Assembly: GCA_001870995.2 (NCBI GenBank)
Contig: MLAV02000017.1
Location: forward strand, 85,799-149,798
Reading direction: 5' to 3'
DNA length: 64,000 nt
From: Chitinophaga sp. CB10
GTDB lineage: Bacteria > Bacteroidota > Bacteroidia > Chitinophagales > Chitinophagaceae
The notes under the pieces are model-generated. The model worked only from the letters and a program-made list of their open reading frames with translations. It was not told where the DNA came from and did no database searches. Made by a program: the position numbers and the translations under genes. Positions 25,429 to 34,638 of the stretch are shown one piece after another (positions within the stretch are counted from its first letter, which is position 1; each line of letters opens with the position of its first letter).

Positions 25429-26178
25429 ATGAAAACATACGGTCTTATTGGCTATCCCCTCAGTCATTCCTTCTCCAAAGGATATTTTGCGGAGAAGTTT
25501 AAAAAGGAAGGCATTGCAGACTGCCGGTATGAGAACTTCCCCATTGCGGATATTGCCGCTTTCCCCACGCTTTTCCACCAGGAGGAAGACCTCTGCGGAC
25601 TGAATGTAACCATCCCCTATAAGGAAGTGGTGATCCCCTTCCTGGACGATTTGAGCGATGCCGCCAGAAACATCGGCGCTGTGAATTGCATACGCCTGGA
25701 AGATGGTAAAAAGATCGGGTACAATACGGACGTGATCGGGTTCAGCAACTCCCTGAAACCTTTACTCAAAGCCCATCATACCCATGCCCTCGTGTTGGGT
25801 ACGGGCGGCGCTGCCAAGGCCGTGATGTATGCCCTCCGGGAGTTACAGATACCGTACACGGTGGTAAGCCGCACCGCCACCGCTGATGCGATAGCTTATA
25901 CTTCTCTCGATAAAAAAATAATGGAACAACATACCCTCCTCATCAATACCACGCCCCTGGGGATGTTTCCGAATGTAGACGCACACCCGCCGATACCTTA
26001 TGAATATATCGGCAGTCAGCACCTGCTGTACGACCTGGTGTACAATCCGCCGGTGACGAAGTTTTTAGCTTTGGGAGAAGAAAGAGGCGCTGCTGTTAAA
26101 AATGGGCACGAAATGTTGATACTGCAGGCGGAGGCGGCATGGGCGATTTGGAATGGCCGCGAAACTTCCCAACCGTAA
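25429..26178 (+). CDS. aroE: Shikimate dehydrogenase
   Basis: A 249-residue NADP-linked enzyme reducing 3-dehydroshikimate in the aromatic amino acid pathway. The start M-K-T-Y-G-L-I-G-Y-P-L-S-H-S-F-S is the standard AroE opening, so the longer upstream frame is dropped. S-L/H-S motif and catalytic Lys in N-V-T-I-P-Y-K-E (about 61-68), the Asn/Asp pair in G-A-V-N-C-I and G-Y-N-T-D, and the nucleotide loop G-T-G-G-A-A-K-A-V are all present. No other aro gene is close. Confidence 0.9.
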   Translation: MKTYGLIGYPLSHSFSKGYFAEKFKKEGIADCRYENFPIADIAAFPTLFHQEEDLCGLNVTIPYKEVVIPFLDDLSDAARNIGAVNCIRLEDGKKIGYNTDVIGFSNSLKPLLKAHHTHALVLGTGGAAKAVMYALRELQIPYTVVSRTATADAIAYTSLDKKIMEQHTLLINTTPLGMFPNVDAHPPIPYEYIGSQHLLYDLVYNPPVTKFLALGEERGAAVKNGHEMLILQAEAAWAIWNGRETSQP

Positions 26179-26280
26179 AGTAGGGGAGGCTGCCGGTTTT
26201 GTAAATCATGCGGAACGGCTCATTCGTGCATCACATAAGGGTCCTCATTTATCAATCACACGAAACAATCACCACCTCAT

Positions 26281-26322
26281 AAAAAAATCCTCGTTCGCCC
26301 ACGGCAAACGAGGATTGACTTT
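26281..26322. terminator. Bidirectional terminator between aroE and the methyltransferase gene
   Basis: AATCCTCGTT (26286-26295) and AACGAGGATT (26307-26316), with seven As on the left and TTTTT on the right, serving both convergent genes. Confidence 0.8.
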
Positions 26323-26335
26323 TTACTGAATATCC

Positions 26336-27133
26336 CTACCGCGGCTTGATCATATAATACACGCAGGTAGTCAGGAAGTCCCTGAAATAAGGTATGGCGG
26401 CAATAGGTCCGAATTGTTTCTTCGCGCTCACCCCGAATTTATACTTGTAAATAGGATTGATCAGGTAAAACCTGCGCTGGGTAATATCATACTGCTGGCG
26501 CTTCACGATGCGCTCAAAACGCTCGATGGAAATACCGGTATCCTTTACTTCCATCAGGTCTACGATGACGTCCTCCTTTTCCCCGAAGGCCTTCAGCACG
26601 CCCTTGTAAAGCGGCCGAGGCAGCAGGTGAACGTATGGCACCATGCTCAGGAATTTGTTGCGGCATATCTGCTGATGACCGCCGTGCGGCATGTACCAGG
26701 GTGGAAAACCGAAGTATATCTGCCCGTTTGGACTCAGCAGCTGTTTCATGTGACCGATGATCTTCTCCTGGTCGGGAATGTGCTCAATGGCATCTTTGAG
26801 GATGATAATATCGAAGGAGTTACGGAACTCCCCTAAAAAATCAACATCATAAATGTTTTTGGCAATGAGCTTCAGTTGCCCGCTGGCCACGTAAGGGCCA
26901 AGGAAGCTGGTAGCCAGCTCTATCCGGTAAGGTACCAGGTCGACCCCAACGCACTGGCAACCCATTTCCAGGAAAGGCGTCAGCACGCCGCCCTCTCCGC
27001 AACCCACTTCCATTACCCGCAGGCCCTTTAATTCCGGGAACTCCTGCTGTATGAAAGGGATCACATAGTCGCGCGAGTTGTCCACCTGTTGCTGGTAACG
27101 TAATCTGGCGTCTTTATGATGTTCTAATGACAT
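26336..27133 (-). CDS. Class I SAM-dependent methyltransferase
   Basis: A 265-residue cytoplasmic protein. SAM-binding motif I is V-M-E-V-G-C-G-E-G-G-V-L-T-P-F (residues about 40-54), with acidic end of beta2 C-V-G-V-D-L-V, then F-D-I-I-I-L-K-D-A-I-E-H-I-P as motif II/IV and L-L-S-P-N-G-Q-I-Y-F-G-F-P-P-W-Y as post-motif. This is the Methyltransf_11/UbiE-like fold. The C-terminal part (K-Y-K-F-G, F-L-T-T-C-V-Y-Y-M-I-K-P) resembles methyltransferases linked to surface polysaccharides, but no such genes adjoin. The substrate is unknown. Confidence 0.75.
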   Translation of the reverse strand: MSLEHHKDARLRYQQQVDNSRDYVIPFIQQEFPELKGLRVMEVGCGEGGVLTPFLEMGCQCVGVDLVPYRIELATSFLGPYVASGQLKLIAKNIYDVDFLGEFRNSFDIIILKDAIEHIPDQEKIIGHMKQLLSPNGQIYFGFPPWYMPHGGHQQICRNKFLSMVPYVHLLPRPLYKGVLKAFGEKEDVIVDLMEVKDTGISIERFERIVKRQQYDITQRRFYLINPIYKYKFGVSAKKQFGPIAAIPYFRDFLTTCVYYMIKPR

Positions 27134-27194
27134 ATTTTGAAAATTCCGTGAAAATAGTCAAAAAAAGCAAAACTGAAACCTGATCGCTTAAAGC

Positions 27195-27202
27195 TATCTT
27201 TG
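27195..27202 (+). promoter_or_regulatory. -7 box immediately before the truB start
   Basis: TATCTTTG is an exact TAnnTTTG match and ends 4 bp before the ATG at 27207. If used, the truB mRNA would start at or next to its AUG. No TTTG is seen at -33. Confidence 0.4.
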
Positions 27203-27206
27203 CAAA

Positions 27207-27896
27207 ATGCAAACTGAAGAAAAAACAAAATTCCAGGAAGGGGCGGTTATACTCATCAACAAGCCGCTGACGTGGACTTCCTTTGACGTTGTACGCAAGA
27301 TCAGAAATACCACCAAAGCCAAAGTGGGCCATGCCGGCACGCTGGACCCGCTGGCTACCGGCCTCCTCATTTGCTGTACCGGTAAAATGACCAAAAAAAT
27401 AAATGAATACCAGGCGCAGGAAAAAGAGTACACCGGTACTTTTACCCTCGGCGCTACTACCCCCACTTACGACCTGGAATCCGAACCTGAAAATTTCCAG
27501 GATACCAGCCACCTTACAGAAGATGCAATCCGCGCGGCTACGCAGCCATTCCTCGGCGAAATCATGCAGCTGCCTCCTATACACTCTGCCATCAAGCAAA
27601 ACGGCAAACCCATCTACCACCTGGCCCGCCAGGGAGTGGAAGTGAAGGTGGAACCACGCAAAGTCACCATCAAAGAATTTGAAATCACGAAAGTTGAAAT
27701 GCCGGTGGTGCATTTCAGGGTGGTATGCAGTACGGGTACCTATATCCGCTCGCTGGCCAATGACTTCGGCGCTGCGCTGGGCGTTGGCGGCTATATGAGC
27801 AGCTTGTGCCGCACCCGCATCGGGGAGTTTAAGCTGGAGGATGCTACGGATATTAATGATTTTATAGCGGCGAATACGGTTAAAAAAGAAGCATAA
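27207..27896 (+). CDS. truB: tRNA pseudouridine-55 synthase
   Basis: A 229-residue enzyme making pseudouridine at position 55 of the tRNA T loop. Motifs: G-A-V-I-L-I-N-K-P-L-T-W-T-S-F-D, the catalytic Asp in G-H-A-G-T-L-D-P-L-A-T-G-L-L (Asp about 48), Y-T-G-T-F-T-L-G, P-P-I-H-S-A-I-K-Q-N-G-K-P-I-Y and C-S-T-G-T-Y-I-R-S-L-A-N-D. It lacks the C-terminal PUA domain of the longer E. coli enzyme, as is common in short TruB. Confidence 0.95.
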   Translation: MQTEEKTKFQEGAVILINKPLTWTSFDVVRKIRNTTKAKVGHAGTLDPLATGLLICCTGKMTKKINEYQAQEKEYTGTFTLGATTPTYDLESEPENFQDTSHLTEDAIRAATQPFLGEIMQLPPIHSAIKQNGKPIYHLARQGVEVKVEPRKVTIKEFEITKVEMPVVHFRVVCSTGTYIRSLANDFGAALGVGGYMSSLCRTRIGEFKLEDATDINDFIAANTVKKEA

Positions 27897-27956
27897 AAAA
27901 ATGCCTCCGTTAATCAAATAAGAAGCATAAAGATCCAACACCGTTAAAAACATCCA

Positions 27957-27993
27957 TAAAAAAAGCCTCCGGATATTACCGGAGGCTTTTTTA
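27957..27993. terminator. Bidirectional terminator between truB and tamL
   Basis: AAAAGCCTCCGG (27961-27972) and CCGGAGGCTTTT (27979-27990) form a 12-bp perfect stem, flanked by A and T runs. Confidence 0.9.
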
Positions 27994-27996
27994 TCA

Positions 27997-30432
27997 CTAG
28001 AACGGATACCCAATGGCCACGTTCCAGATAATATTTTTCCTTCGCCAGCTGCCACTGCCCAAATCCCACTGGCTCAAATACCATCCGTTCTTATTCCCCG
28101 TGAAATAAGGTACTTTCAGCGGAATACCCCAATCCAGCCTGATCAGGAAAAAGGAGAAATCCAGCCGCAGGCCCGCGCCTGTGCCAATGGCCAAATCGTG
28201 ATACAACTGGTTTATATTAAACGCGGAGCCGGGGCGGTCCGGGTCGTCCTTGATCATCCAGATATTCCCCATGTCCAGGAAGGTAGCGCCTTTCAGGTTG
28301 ATGGTTCCCCCAAACATCCGCAACAGGTCAAACCGGTATTCCACATTCCCTTCCAGCTTCATATCCCCGGTTTGATCAGGGAATATTTCAGCGGTAGAAG
28401 AGCTGTCCTTGTAAGATCCCGGGCCCAGGGTACGGAGCCGCCAGGCGCGGATGCTGTTCGGGCCTCCGGCCGTGAACTGCCTCACATAGGGCAATACCTG
28501 CGAGTAGCTGTACGGGATACCAATACCGGCATATACCCTCGTAGCCAGCCCGCTGTGGATGCCCAGCTTCCAGTAGTGCCGGTAATCGGCTTCCACTTTC
28601 ACGAAGTTGGATATACCCACTTTGGTGATGGTTTCCAGGTTGGATTTTTTATTCGTGGAAGCGCTGATCAGGCTGTTGATGCCATTGAGCCACAGGCCTG
28701 ACTCTTCCAGGTTTATCCGGAAATAAGTGTAGTGGTTCTGGTGCAGCACATCGTTATTGCTGTAAATGTAGGAGATGTTTTCCCCGCCTATCAGCGCCGG
28801 CTCAAAGCTGCGCTTCAGGTAAGGGTTGGGATCCACTACGGTATCCTTAAAGTAAGGGTTCAGGTTCACCCCTACATAGTTTAACGTAAACGGCCGTACG
28901 ATCCAGCGGCGGTAAGCGCTGGCATTCCAGTCGTACCCATAGGAAAGGTTTATGCTGGTAATGTCAAACTTCTCCACGCGGGAAAGGTAGTTGGCCCCGA
29001 ACGTCAGCCGGGTTTTAACATTGGAACGCGGATTCTGACGGATGTTGAATGGCAGGGCAAAACGCGGCCACGTAAATCCAAATTCTCCCCCAAACTGTTT
29101 GGACTGTAAAGCCCATTTATTATTCGGGTCTTTAATCAGCTCAATCCCGGTGTTAAGGCTGAAACCAAACTGGGTGGCGGTTTTGCCGAGGTTGATATGC
29201 CGGTAGTTCAAACTGATGCCGCTACCCAGGAGGTAGTCGGAACTGTTGCTCACCTCGAAGTTCACGCCAAACTCCTGCTTCTTACGGGGCGTGAGCATCA
29301 GGTAGGCGTCCAGCGCATTGCTGGTATCCTTTGCTTCCTTGTATTGCAGCGTCACAAAGAGCCACAGGCCAAGGTCGTACAGCTTATTGATGGTATTGTT
29401 GTACTGCTGCAGGGAATAAACTTCCCCCGGGCGCAGCAGGATGGACTTGGAAAGTATTTTTGGCCGCAGCATTTCCTGGTGCTGGCGGATGGTGATATAC
29501 TTACGCACCTCCTCTTTAAACGTGGTATCGTTGATATTCCCGTTGATAGGGTAATCCGGATAGGCGTAAATGCGGCGGATGTGGTATTTCTGCCATTCGG
29601 TGAACGCGCTGTCCTCCGGGTTTTTGATGATCACCTCCACGTTCATGGTCGGCTTTTCCCGGCCTTTATTTTCGTTGAAGATATTCACGAATCCTTCGAA
29701 GGGGTTCAGCGGGTTTTTGAAAAGGGCTTTGTTCAGCGTATCCACGCTGAATTCTATCGCATCCCGGTTGAACTTATAATAGCCGGCGTCCTTAATGATG
29801 CGGGTGAGGCGCTCCCTTTCGCTGCTGAAGTTGGCCGATTTAAAAGTCATTCCTTTTTTGATCATGGACAACCGTTCGTTGGCCTTCACCACCGCGAGGA
29901 TGTTGGAGTCCGGAACGTTGTAGGTGATCTGGTCGATCACGAAGTTACGGCCGGTATTGGCATTATAGGTAACGCTGGTTTTGCGGTTTTTGGTAACGGT
30001 ATCCGCGGTAACGGTGGCGTAGAAATAACCCTGGTTATGGAGGTAGCTGGTCATACGGTCCAGCGATTCCTTCAGCTTCGTGGTATCGAATATGGAAGGC
30101 TCTTCCAGGTTACGTTCCGCCAGTACGATGTTCCAGAACCAGTTGGATTTTTTCTCGTTGTACTTCTGGTTATAGAGCCAAACCTTGATGCGGGTGTTGA
30201 GCAGTTTGGAGTTGGGCTGGGCCACCATAAGGGATTTGGACGACAGGTCGCTGCGGATTTCCTGCTTTTCGGAGTTGAGGATATCGCCCTGTACATTCAC
30301 CTTGCTGCTAACGTAGAGCGACTGATTCTGCTGCAGGTATTTGGTGTTGGAGCATGCGCCAAACATCAGCACTACGGCCAGTAACAGTACATATTTCAGC
30401 AGGGATGTCCTTATAGTCTTTGGCGGCTGCAT
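27997..30432 (-). CDS. tamL: TamL-like outer-membrane Omp85 lipoprotein
   Basis: About 811 residues from the ATG at 30432 (a GTG lies one codon up). An N-terminal lipobox (V-V-L-M-F-G-A-C-S-N-T-K-Y-L) marks a lipoprotein. POTRA-like domains follow to about residue 370, then a 16-strand barrel with R-Q-F-T-A-G-G-P-N-S-I-R-A-W-R-L-R-T-L-G-P-G, the diagnostic G-x-x-S-I-R-G-like loop of the BamA/TamA superfamily, and a C-terminal barrel ending in Phe. A lipid-anchored Omp85 is the TamL type known from Bacteroidota, which works with TamB. tamB is not adjacent. It is a single-gene unit. Confidence 0.85.
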   Translation of the reverse strand: MQPPKTIRTSLLKYVLLLAVVLMFGACSNTKYLQQNQSLYVSSKVNVQGDILNSEKQEIRSDLSSKSLMVAQPNSKLLNTRIKVWLYNQKYNEKKSNWFWNIVLAERNLEEPSIFDTTKLKESLDRMTSYLHNQGYFYATVTADTVTKNRKTSVTYNANTGRNFVIDQITYNVPDSNILAVVKANERLSMIKKGMTFKSANFSSERERLTRIIKDAGYYKFNRDAIEFSVDTLNKALFKNPLNPFEGFVNIFNENKGREKPTMNVEVIIKNPEDSAFTEWQKYHIRRIYAYPDYPINGNINDTTFKEEVRKYITIRQHQEMLRPKILSKSILLRPGEVYSLQQYNNTINKLYDLGLWLFVTLQYKEAKDTSNALDAYLMLTPRKKQEFGVNFEVSNSSDYLLGSGISLNYRHINLGKTATQFGFSLNTGIELIKDPNNKWALQSKQFGGEFGFTWPRFALPFNIRQNPRSNVKTRLTFGANYLSRVEKFDITSINLSYGYDWNASAYRRWIVRPFTLNYVGVNLNPYFKDTVVDPNPYLKRSFEPALIGGENISYIYSNNDVLHQNHYTYFRINLEESGLWLNGINSLISASTNKKSNLETITKVGISNFVKVEADYRHYWKLGIHSGLATRVYAGIGIPYSYSQVLPYVRQFTAGGPNSIRAWRLRTLGPGSYKDSSSTAEIFPDQTGDMKLEGNVEYRFDLLRMFGGTINLKGATFLDMGNIWMIKDDPDRPGSAFNINQLYHDLAIGTGAGLRLDFSFFLIRLDWGIPLKVPYFTGNKNGWYLSQWDLGSGSWRRKNIIWNVAIGYPF

Positions 30433-30524
30433 CACGGGCGAAAACGTTATAAATATTTAAGTAAGGAAAATTTGCTGACATGAGGGCTACACGGCCGGTT
30501 CTTGGCTGATTAAAAGAAATCGTG

Positions 30525-30532
30525 TAGGTTTG
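30525..30532 (+). promoter_or_regulatory. -7 box immediately before the RNA methyltransferase start
   Basis: TAGGTTTG matches TAnnTTTG and ends 5 bp before the ATG at 30538. TTGG at 30502-30505 gives a partial -33 at 19 bp. A leaderless transcript is predicted. Confidence 0.4.
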
Positions 30533-30537
30533 GGCCC

Positions 30538-31278
30538 ATGTTGTCAAAGGCGCAAATTAAATATATTCAATCATTACAGCACAAAAAAAACCGTCAAAAA
30601 TCCAGCCAGTATATTGCGGAAGGGGATAAGATTGTGCAGGAGCTGATCATGGCCGGTATGCCGGTGAAAGCCGTGTATGCCACTGCAGAATGGATAGCAG
30701 GCCATGGGGAAGTGCTGAAAAAGCTTGCGGCATCGGCGGTATATACCGTTGAGGAGCAGGCGCTGAAACAAATGAGCGCCCTTACAACGCCCAACAAGGC
30801 GATGGCCCTGCTGGACATGCCCGCCCCCAACCCGCAGCTGCCGGGCAAAGGCAGCCTGGTACTGGCCCTGGAAGCCATTCAGGACCCCGGCAACATGGGC
30901 ACCATTATTCGTATAGCCGACTGGTTTGGCATCAGGGAAATCGTTTGCTCCCCTGACTGTGTGGACGTGTACAATCCCAAAACCATACAGGCCACCATGG
31001 GCAGCATCGCACGCGTTCGTATATCCGAGGCCGATATGCAGTCGTTCCTGGAAAGTACGGAGCTGCCGTCGTACGCGGCCACCCTGCACGGCCAGGATAT
31101 CACCGGCTTCTCCCGCCTGACGGAGGGCATCATCCTGATCGGCAACGAAGGCAGGGGCCTGTCGGAAGCAGTAACCGCCGCTGCTACCCACCAGATCACC
31201 ATTCCCCGCCTCGGCGGTGCGGAATCCCTTAACGCCGCCGTAGCCACCGGCATCATCTGCGGTCGCTTATTGATATGA
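30538..31278 (+). CDS. SpoU/TrmH family RNA 2'-O-methyltransferase
   Basis: A 246-residue SPOUT enzyme. An N-terminal L30e-like substrate-binding domain (I-Q-S-L-Q-H-K-K-N-R-Q-K-S-S-Q-Y-I-A-E-G-D-K) is followed by the trefoil-knot domain with motif 1 Q-D-P-G-N-M-G-T-I-I-R-I-A (residues about 116-128), motif 2 L-I-G-N-E-G-R-G-L (about 199-207) and motif 3 I-P-R-L-G-G-A-E-S-L-N-A-A-V-A-T-G (about 222-238). It methylates ribose in rRNA or tRNA. The exact site cannot be assigned. It is first in an operon with two unknown lipoproteins (4-bp ATGA overlap with the next). Confidence 0.9.
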   Translation: MLSKAQIKYIQSLQHKKNRQKSSQYIAEGDKIVQELIMAGMPVKAVYATAEWIAGHGEVLKKLAASAVYTVEEQALKQMSALTTPNKAMALLDMPAPNPQLPGKGSLVLALEAIQDPGNMGTIIRIADWFGIREIVCSPDCVDVYNPKTIQATMGSIARVRISEADMQSFLESTELPSYAATLHGQDITGFSRLTEGIILIGNEGRGLSEAVTAAATHQITIPRLGGAESLNAAVATGIICGRLLI

Positions 31279-32312
31279 GAATATACCTGCTGATATTGCT
31301 AACCCTCCTCCTTGCCGCCTGCCGCCATGAGGCGCCGCGGCAACCGGAACCCGCTTTCTATTACTGGAAGCAAAGCTGGACGGGCAACCCCCTGGAGCTG
31401 CAATACCTCCAACAGCTGCCGGCCAAAAAGCTCTATATTAAAATGTTTGACGTAAGTCCGGACGCCGGCGGTAAACCCATACCCGTAGCCGTTTTCCGGC
31501 AGCAGGCGCCGTTGCCGCAAGGCCAGCCCCTGGTGCCGGTTATATTTATCATGAATGAGGTATGGGCACAGCTGAAAGACACGGCCGAGATAACAGCGTT
31601 TACGGGGAAGACGTCGCGTTTGCTGGAAGACATGGCCATGGCACTACCCGACCGTCAGATACGTGAAGTACAGGTTGACTGCGACTGGACGCAGACTTCT
31701 TCTTCCCCCTATTTCCTATTTTTAACAACCCTTAAATCGCAACCTTTTTTCCGGGACAAAACCTTGTCCGCCACAATTCGTATGCACCAGGTGAAATACC
31801 GCACCAGCAGCGGCACGCCGCCGGTGGATAAAGGGCTGCTTATGTGTTACAACATGGGCGACCTCCGCAAAGCCGGGGACCATAACTCCATCCTGGACCC
31901 TGCCACCATGAAAGCTTACATCGGCAGCGACCGTATTTCAAATTATCCTTTACCTTTGGATATCGCGTTGCCCCTTTTCAGCTGGACGGTTTTGTTTGAA
32001 CAGGGCCAATACAAAGGCATCCTGCGCAACATCGGAGCGGCGGAACTGGACAACCGGGAATTGTTTATACCTCAGGGCAAACACCTGTTTGTGGTTAAAA
32101 ATGATACGTTATTCAACGGATACCTGCTGCGCAAAGGAAGCGAATTGCGAAGGGAAACTACCAATATTGAACTGCTGAAGTCCGCCGCCAGCCTGGTGGC
32201 CAAACAAAAGCAAGACTATAACCCAACTATCATTTTTTATCACCTGGATGCTGCCACATTGAAAAATTATCCATTGCATGAACTACAAGAAACTTATCGT
32301 CTTTTCCATTAG
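31275..32312 (+). CDS. Lipoprotein, possibly DUF3142-like, function unknown
   Basis: A 345-residue protein with a clear lipobox (L-L-T-L-L-L-A-A-C-R). The body contains alternating beta/alpha segments (L-Y-I-K-M-F-D-V-S, L-V-P-V-I-F-I-M-N, I-R-E-V-Q-V-D-C-D-W-T, G-L-L-M-C-Y-N-M-G-D) that suggest a TIM barrel. The V-Q-V-D-C-D string is like the V-Q-x-D-x-D of DUF3142 proteins, a predicted hydrolase-like family; this is tentative. It overlaps the methyltransferase stop by 4 bp, and its own last 35 bp overlap the next gene. The three are surely co-translated. Confidence 0.55.
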   Translation: MRIYLLILLTLLLAACRHEAPRQPEPAFYYWKQSWTGNPLELQYLQQLPAKKLYIKMFDVSPDAGGKPIPVAVFRQQAPLPQGQPLVPVIFIMNEVWAQLKDTAEITAFTGKTSRLLEDMAMALPDRQIREVQVDCDWTQTSSSPYFLFLTTLKSQPFFRDKTLSATIRMHQVKYRTSSGTPPVDKGLLMCYNMGDLRKAGDHNSILDPATMKAYIGSDRISNYPLPLDIALPLFSWTVLFEQGQYKGILRNIGAAELDNRELFIPQGKHLFVVKNDTLFNGYLLRKGSELRRETTNIELLKSAASLVAKQKQDYNPTIIFYHLDAATLKNYPLHELQETYRLFH

Positions 32313-34635
32313 CTTTTTAGCCGTATTCTTTGGGAATATCATCTATATCCTGTCCTGTGGAGGCGGAGAAATGGACCCGTATGATTATTACATTTCTTAC
32401 TTCAACACCTACCTGAAAGGGCAGGGGTACGAACCATTTTATTTCACCTCGCTGTCCGACTATTACGACGAGGCCACTCCGGACGAAACCACCGTCAACG
32501 TGCAGGACTGGCGTAATTACGCGGGGGATAAATCCGTATCAACAGATGATATTTACCGCTACATCTATAAGTTCAGCCGGGAACAGGTAGCGCAGATTGC
32601 CGATTGCAGCACCAAAGGGCAAAACTGCTCCCTGGCGGACAGTGCGAAGAACAACAGCTTCGCCTTGTACCTTGCCAATCCCAAACACCAGGAGGCGGCC
32701 CGCTACCTGCTGTATGCCAAGGATTGCGAGAATATTGTGTACAACCCTGATCCCTGGGTGGAACGTGGCGATCAGTCCGGAGCCATGGGCGACCTGTACG
32801 AGGAAGGAAAGGGATTACTCGCCAATGTAAAGGATAAAGACATCGCGCAGCGTTATAAATTCCAGCTGCTGCGGCTGACGCACTATCGCAAAATGTACCG
32901 GGAAACCGTAGAAGCGTTTGACCGCGATTTCGGCAAGGCCGGCAACGGTAACCTGATCTACAACAAAGCCCTGGCGCTGAAAGCCGGCGCGCTCTACCAC
33001 CTGAGAGATACCGTGAACGCGGCCTACCTGTTCTCCAAAGTGTTTGCCGCGGAGCCCGGGCTGCGGGAAATGGCTTTCCTGAATGTGAAATGGACCCACA
33101 CCGCCGCTGTGGATATCTTCCCGCTTTGCAAAAACAACAAGGAGAAAGCCAATGCAGTGGCGCTTTACAGCTTCCAGATACCTTCGGTGGATTTCACCGG
33201 CCTGCGAATGGCTTACCAGCTCGACCCCGGCGCGGCAGTGCTGAGCGCTATGCTGACCCGGGAAATCAATAAGCTGGAATCGGAATTGCTCACTCCCCGC
33301 GTAGCCGCCATGGGAGATAGTGCAGGCCTGAGCCTGGGTTACTATTCCTATTCTTACTTTAACCAGGACGCGGAAGGTATCAGCTACCGCGATTCCGCCA
33401 CGGCCCTGCAGCGATTTGTAGACGATGTGGCGCAGAAAGGTAAAGTACAGGACCCAGACTTCTGGAAGGTAAGCGCTGCCTATATCGCCTTCATCCGGAA
33501 CGACATCAGTGGCGCCAGGTCCAGGCTGGAAAAGTACCCGGTAAAGGACCCTGCCCTGAAGGACCAGTGGGAGCTGGTGAACCTGCTGGTAACGCTGAAC
33601 GAGCAGAAACGCCTGGATGCTGCCTTTGAAGCAAAACTACTCGGCAGCCTGAAATGGCTGGATACAAAGTTGGGGCAAATTAACCCGGACGGATACTGGT
33701 ATGCGTCAGATAAAAATCTCTTTTTCAACAAAGCCATGCGCAACATCCTGGCAACTGTTTTAGCGCCGGGATATCACCGCCAGGGCGATTATACAAAAGA
33801 AGCGTTGATCCGTGCCCGTTGTGCCGCACTGCACCTCGGCGTCCCTCCCTACGATGCCGTCAATATGGTGAAAGACGAGATGAGCGCGGAAAAGCTGATT
33901 GCCCTGTATGATTTTCTCCGCAGTGGCAATAAAACAGATTATGAGAAATACCTGGTCGCTTATTTTCCGAAGGACATCAGCATGGAACTCGCCATAGGCA
34001 TTGCTTACATGCGGGTGAATAATTTTACCGCCGCGCTGCCCTGGCTGAAAAAATCGCCGGTGAAGCAACAGCCGGTTAGTTACCAGATTTGGACGGACCA
34101 GCTGCAGGATTTTGGAGAAGATACTGCTGATGCAAGGCATCGCACGCCGATCACCGCCAGCCAGTTCTGCGAAGAGATGGTAAGACTGCTGAACCTGACT
34201 AAGAAGCCGCCGGTAAGCGCAGCGGTGTATCATAAGATTGCCACCGGCCTGTTCAATATTTCCTACTATGGTAAAAGCTGGTCTATGCTGAAGGATTATC
34301 GCCCCAGCACTTTATGGTACACTGCCAGCTGCGAAAAAGATCCGTTTGAGCGGCAGTACTTCGGCGTGTACGATGCGGAAATATTTTATACCAAAGCGGC
34401 GCAGGCAGCTACAGACAAGGAGTTCAAGGCCAGGTGCCTGTTCCTCGCCGCGCGTTGCGCACAAAAGCATGTGCCGGAAAATAAGGATGATAAATTGTAT
34501 TACTTATCGTTGATGCGTAACCGTTACTTCCCGGTACTGGCTACGAACTATAACCAAACGGCGTTTTACCAGAAGGTGTACGGACAGTGTTCCTATTTAC
34601 AGGATTACGTGAGCGAAACGCGGCGGAAGAAGTAA
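32278..34635 (+). CDS. Large lipoprotein-like helical protein, function unknown
   Basis: A 785-residue protein with an N-terminal hydrophobic segment (L-I-V-F-S-I-S-F-L-A-V-F-F-G-N-I-I-Y-I-L) directly before S-C-G-G-G, so probably a lipoprotein. The rest looks largely alpha-helical with TPR-like pairs, for instance A-I-G-I-A-Y-M-R-V-N-N-F-T-A-A-L-P-W-L and A-L-K-A-G-A-L-Y-H-L-R-D-T-V-N-A-A-Y-L-F. No enzymatic motif is recognised. The start overlaps the previous gene by 35 bp, but no later ATG offers a signal sequence. The two secreted genes likely act together at the cell envelope. Confidence 0.6.
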   Translation: MNYKKLIVFSISFLAVFFGNIIYILSCGGGEMDPYDYYISYFNTYLKGQGYEPFYFTSLSDYYDEATPDETTVNVQDWRNYAGDKSVSTDDIYRYIYKFSREQVAQIADCSTKGQNCSLADSAKNNSFALYLANPKHQEAARYLLYAKDCENIVYNPDPWVERGDQSGAMGDLYEEGKGLLANVKDKDIAQRYKFQLLRLTHYRKMYRETVEAFDRDFGKAGNGNLIYNKALALKAGALYHLRDTVNAAYLFSKVFAAEPGLREMAFLNVKWTHTAAVDIFPLCKNNKEKANAVALYSFQIPSVDFTGLRMAYQLDPGAAVLSAMLTREINKLESELLTPRVAAMGDSAGLSLGYYSYSYFNQDAEGISYRDSATALQRFVDDVAQKGKVQDPDFWKVSAAYIAFIRNDISGARSRLEKYPVKDPALKDQWELVNLLVTLNEQKRLDAAFEAKLLGSLKWLDTKLGQINPDGYWYASDKNLFFNKAMRNILATVLAPGYHRQGDYTKEALIRARCAALHLGVPPYDAVNMVKDEMSAEKLIALYDFLRSGNKTDYEKYLVAYFPKDISMELAIGIAYMRVNNFTAALPWLKKSPVKQQPVSYQIWTDQLQDFGEDTADARHRTPITASQFCEEMVRLLNLTKKPPVSAAVYHKIATGLFNISYYGKSWSMLKDYRPSTLWYTASCEKDPFERQYFGVYDAEIFYTKAAQAATDKEFKARCLFLAARCAQKHVPENKDDKLYYLSLMRNRYFPVLATNYNQTAFYQKVYGQCSYLQDYVSETRRKK

Positions 34636-34638
34636 GGA

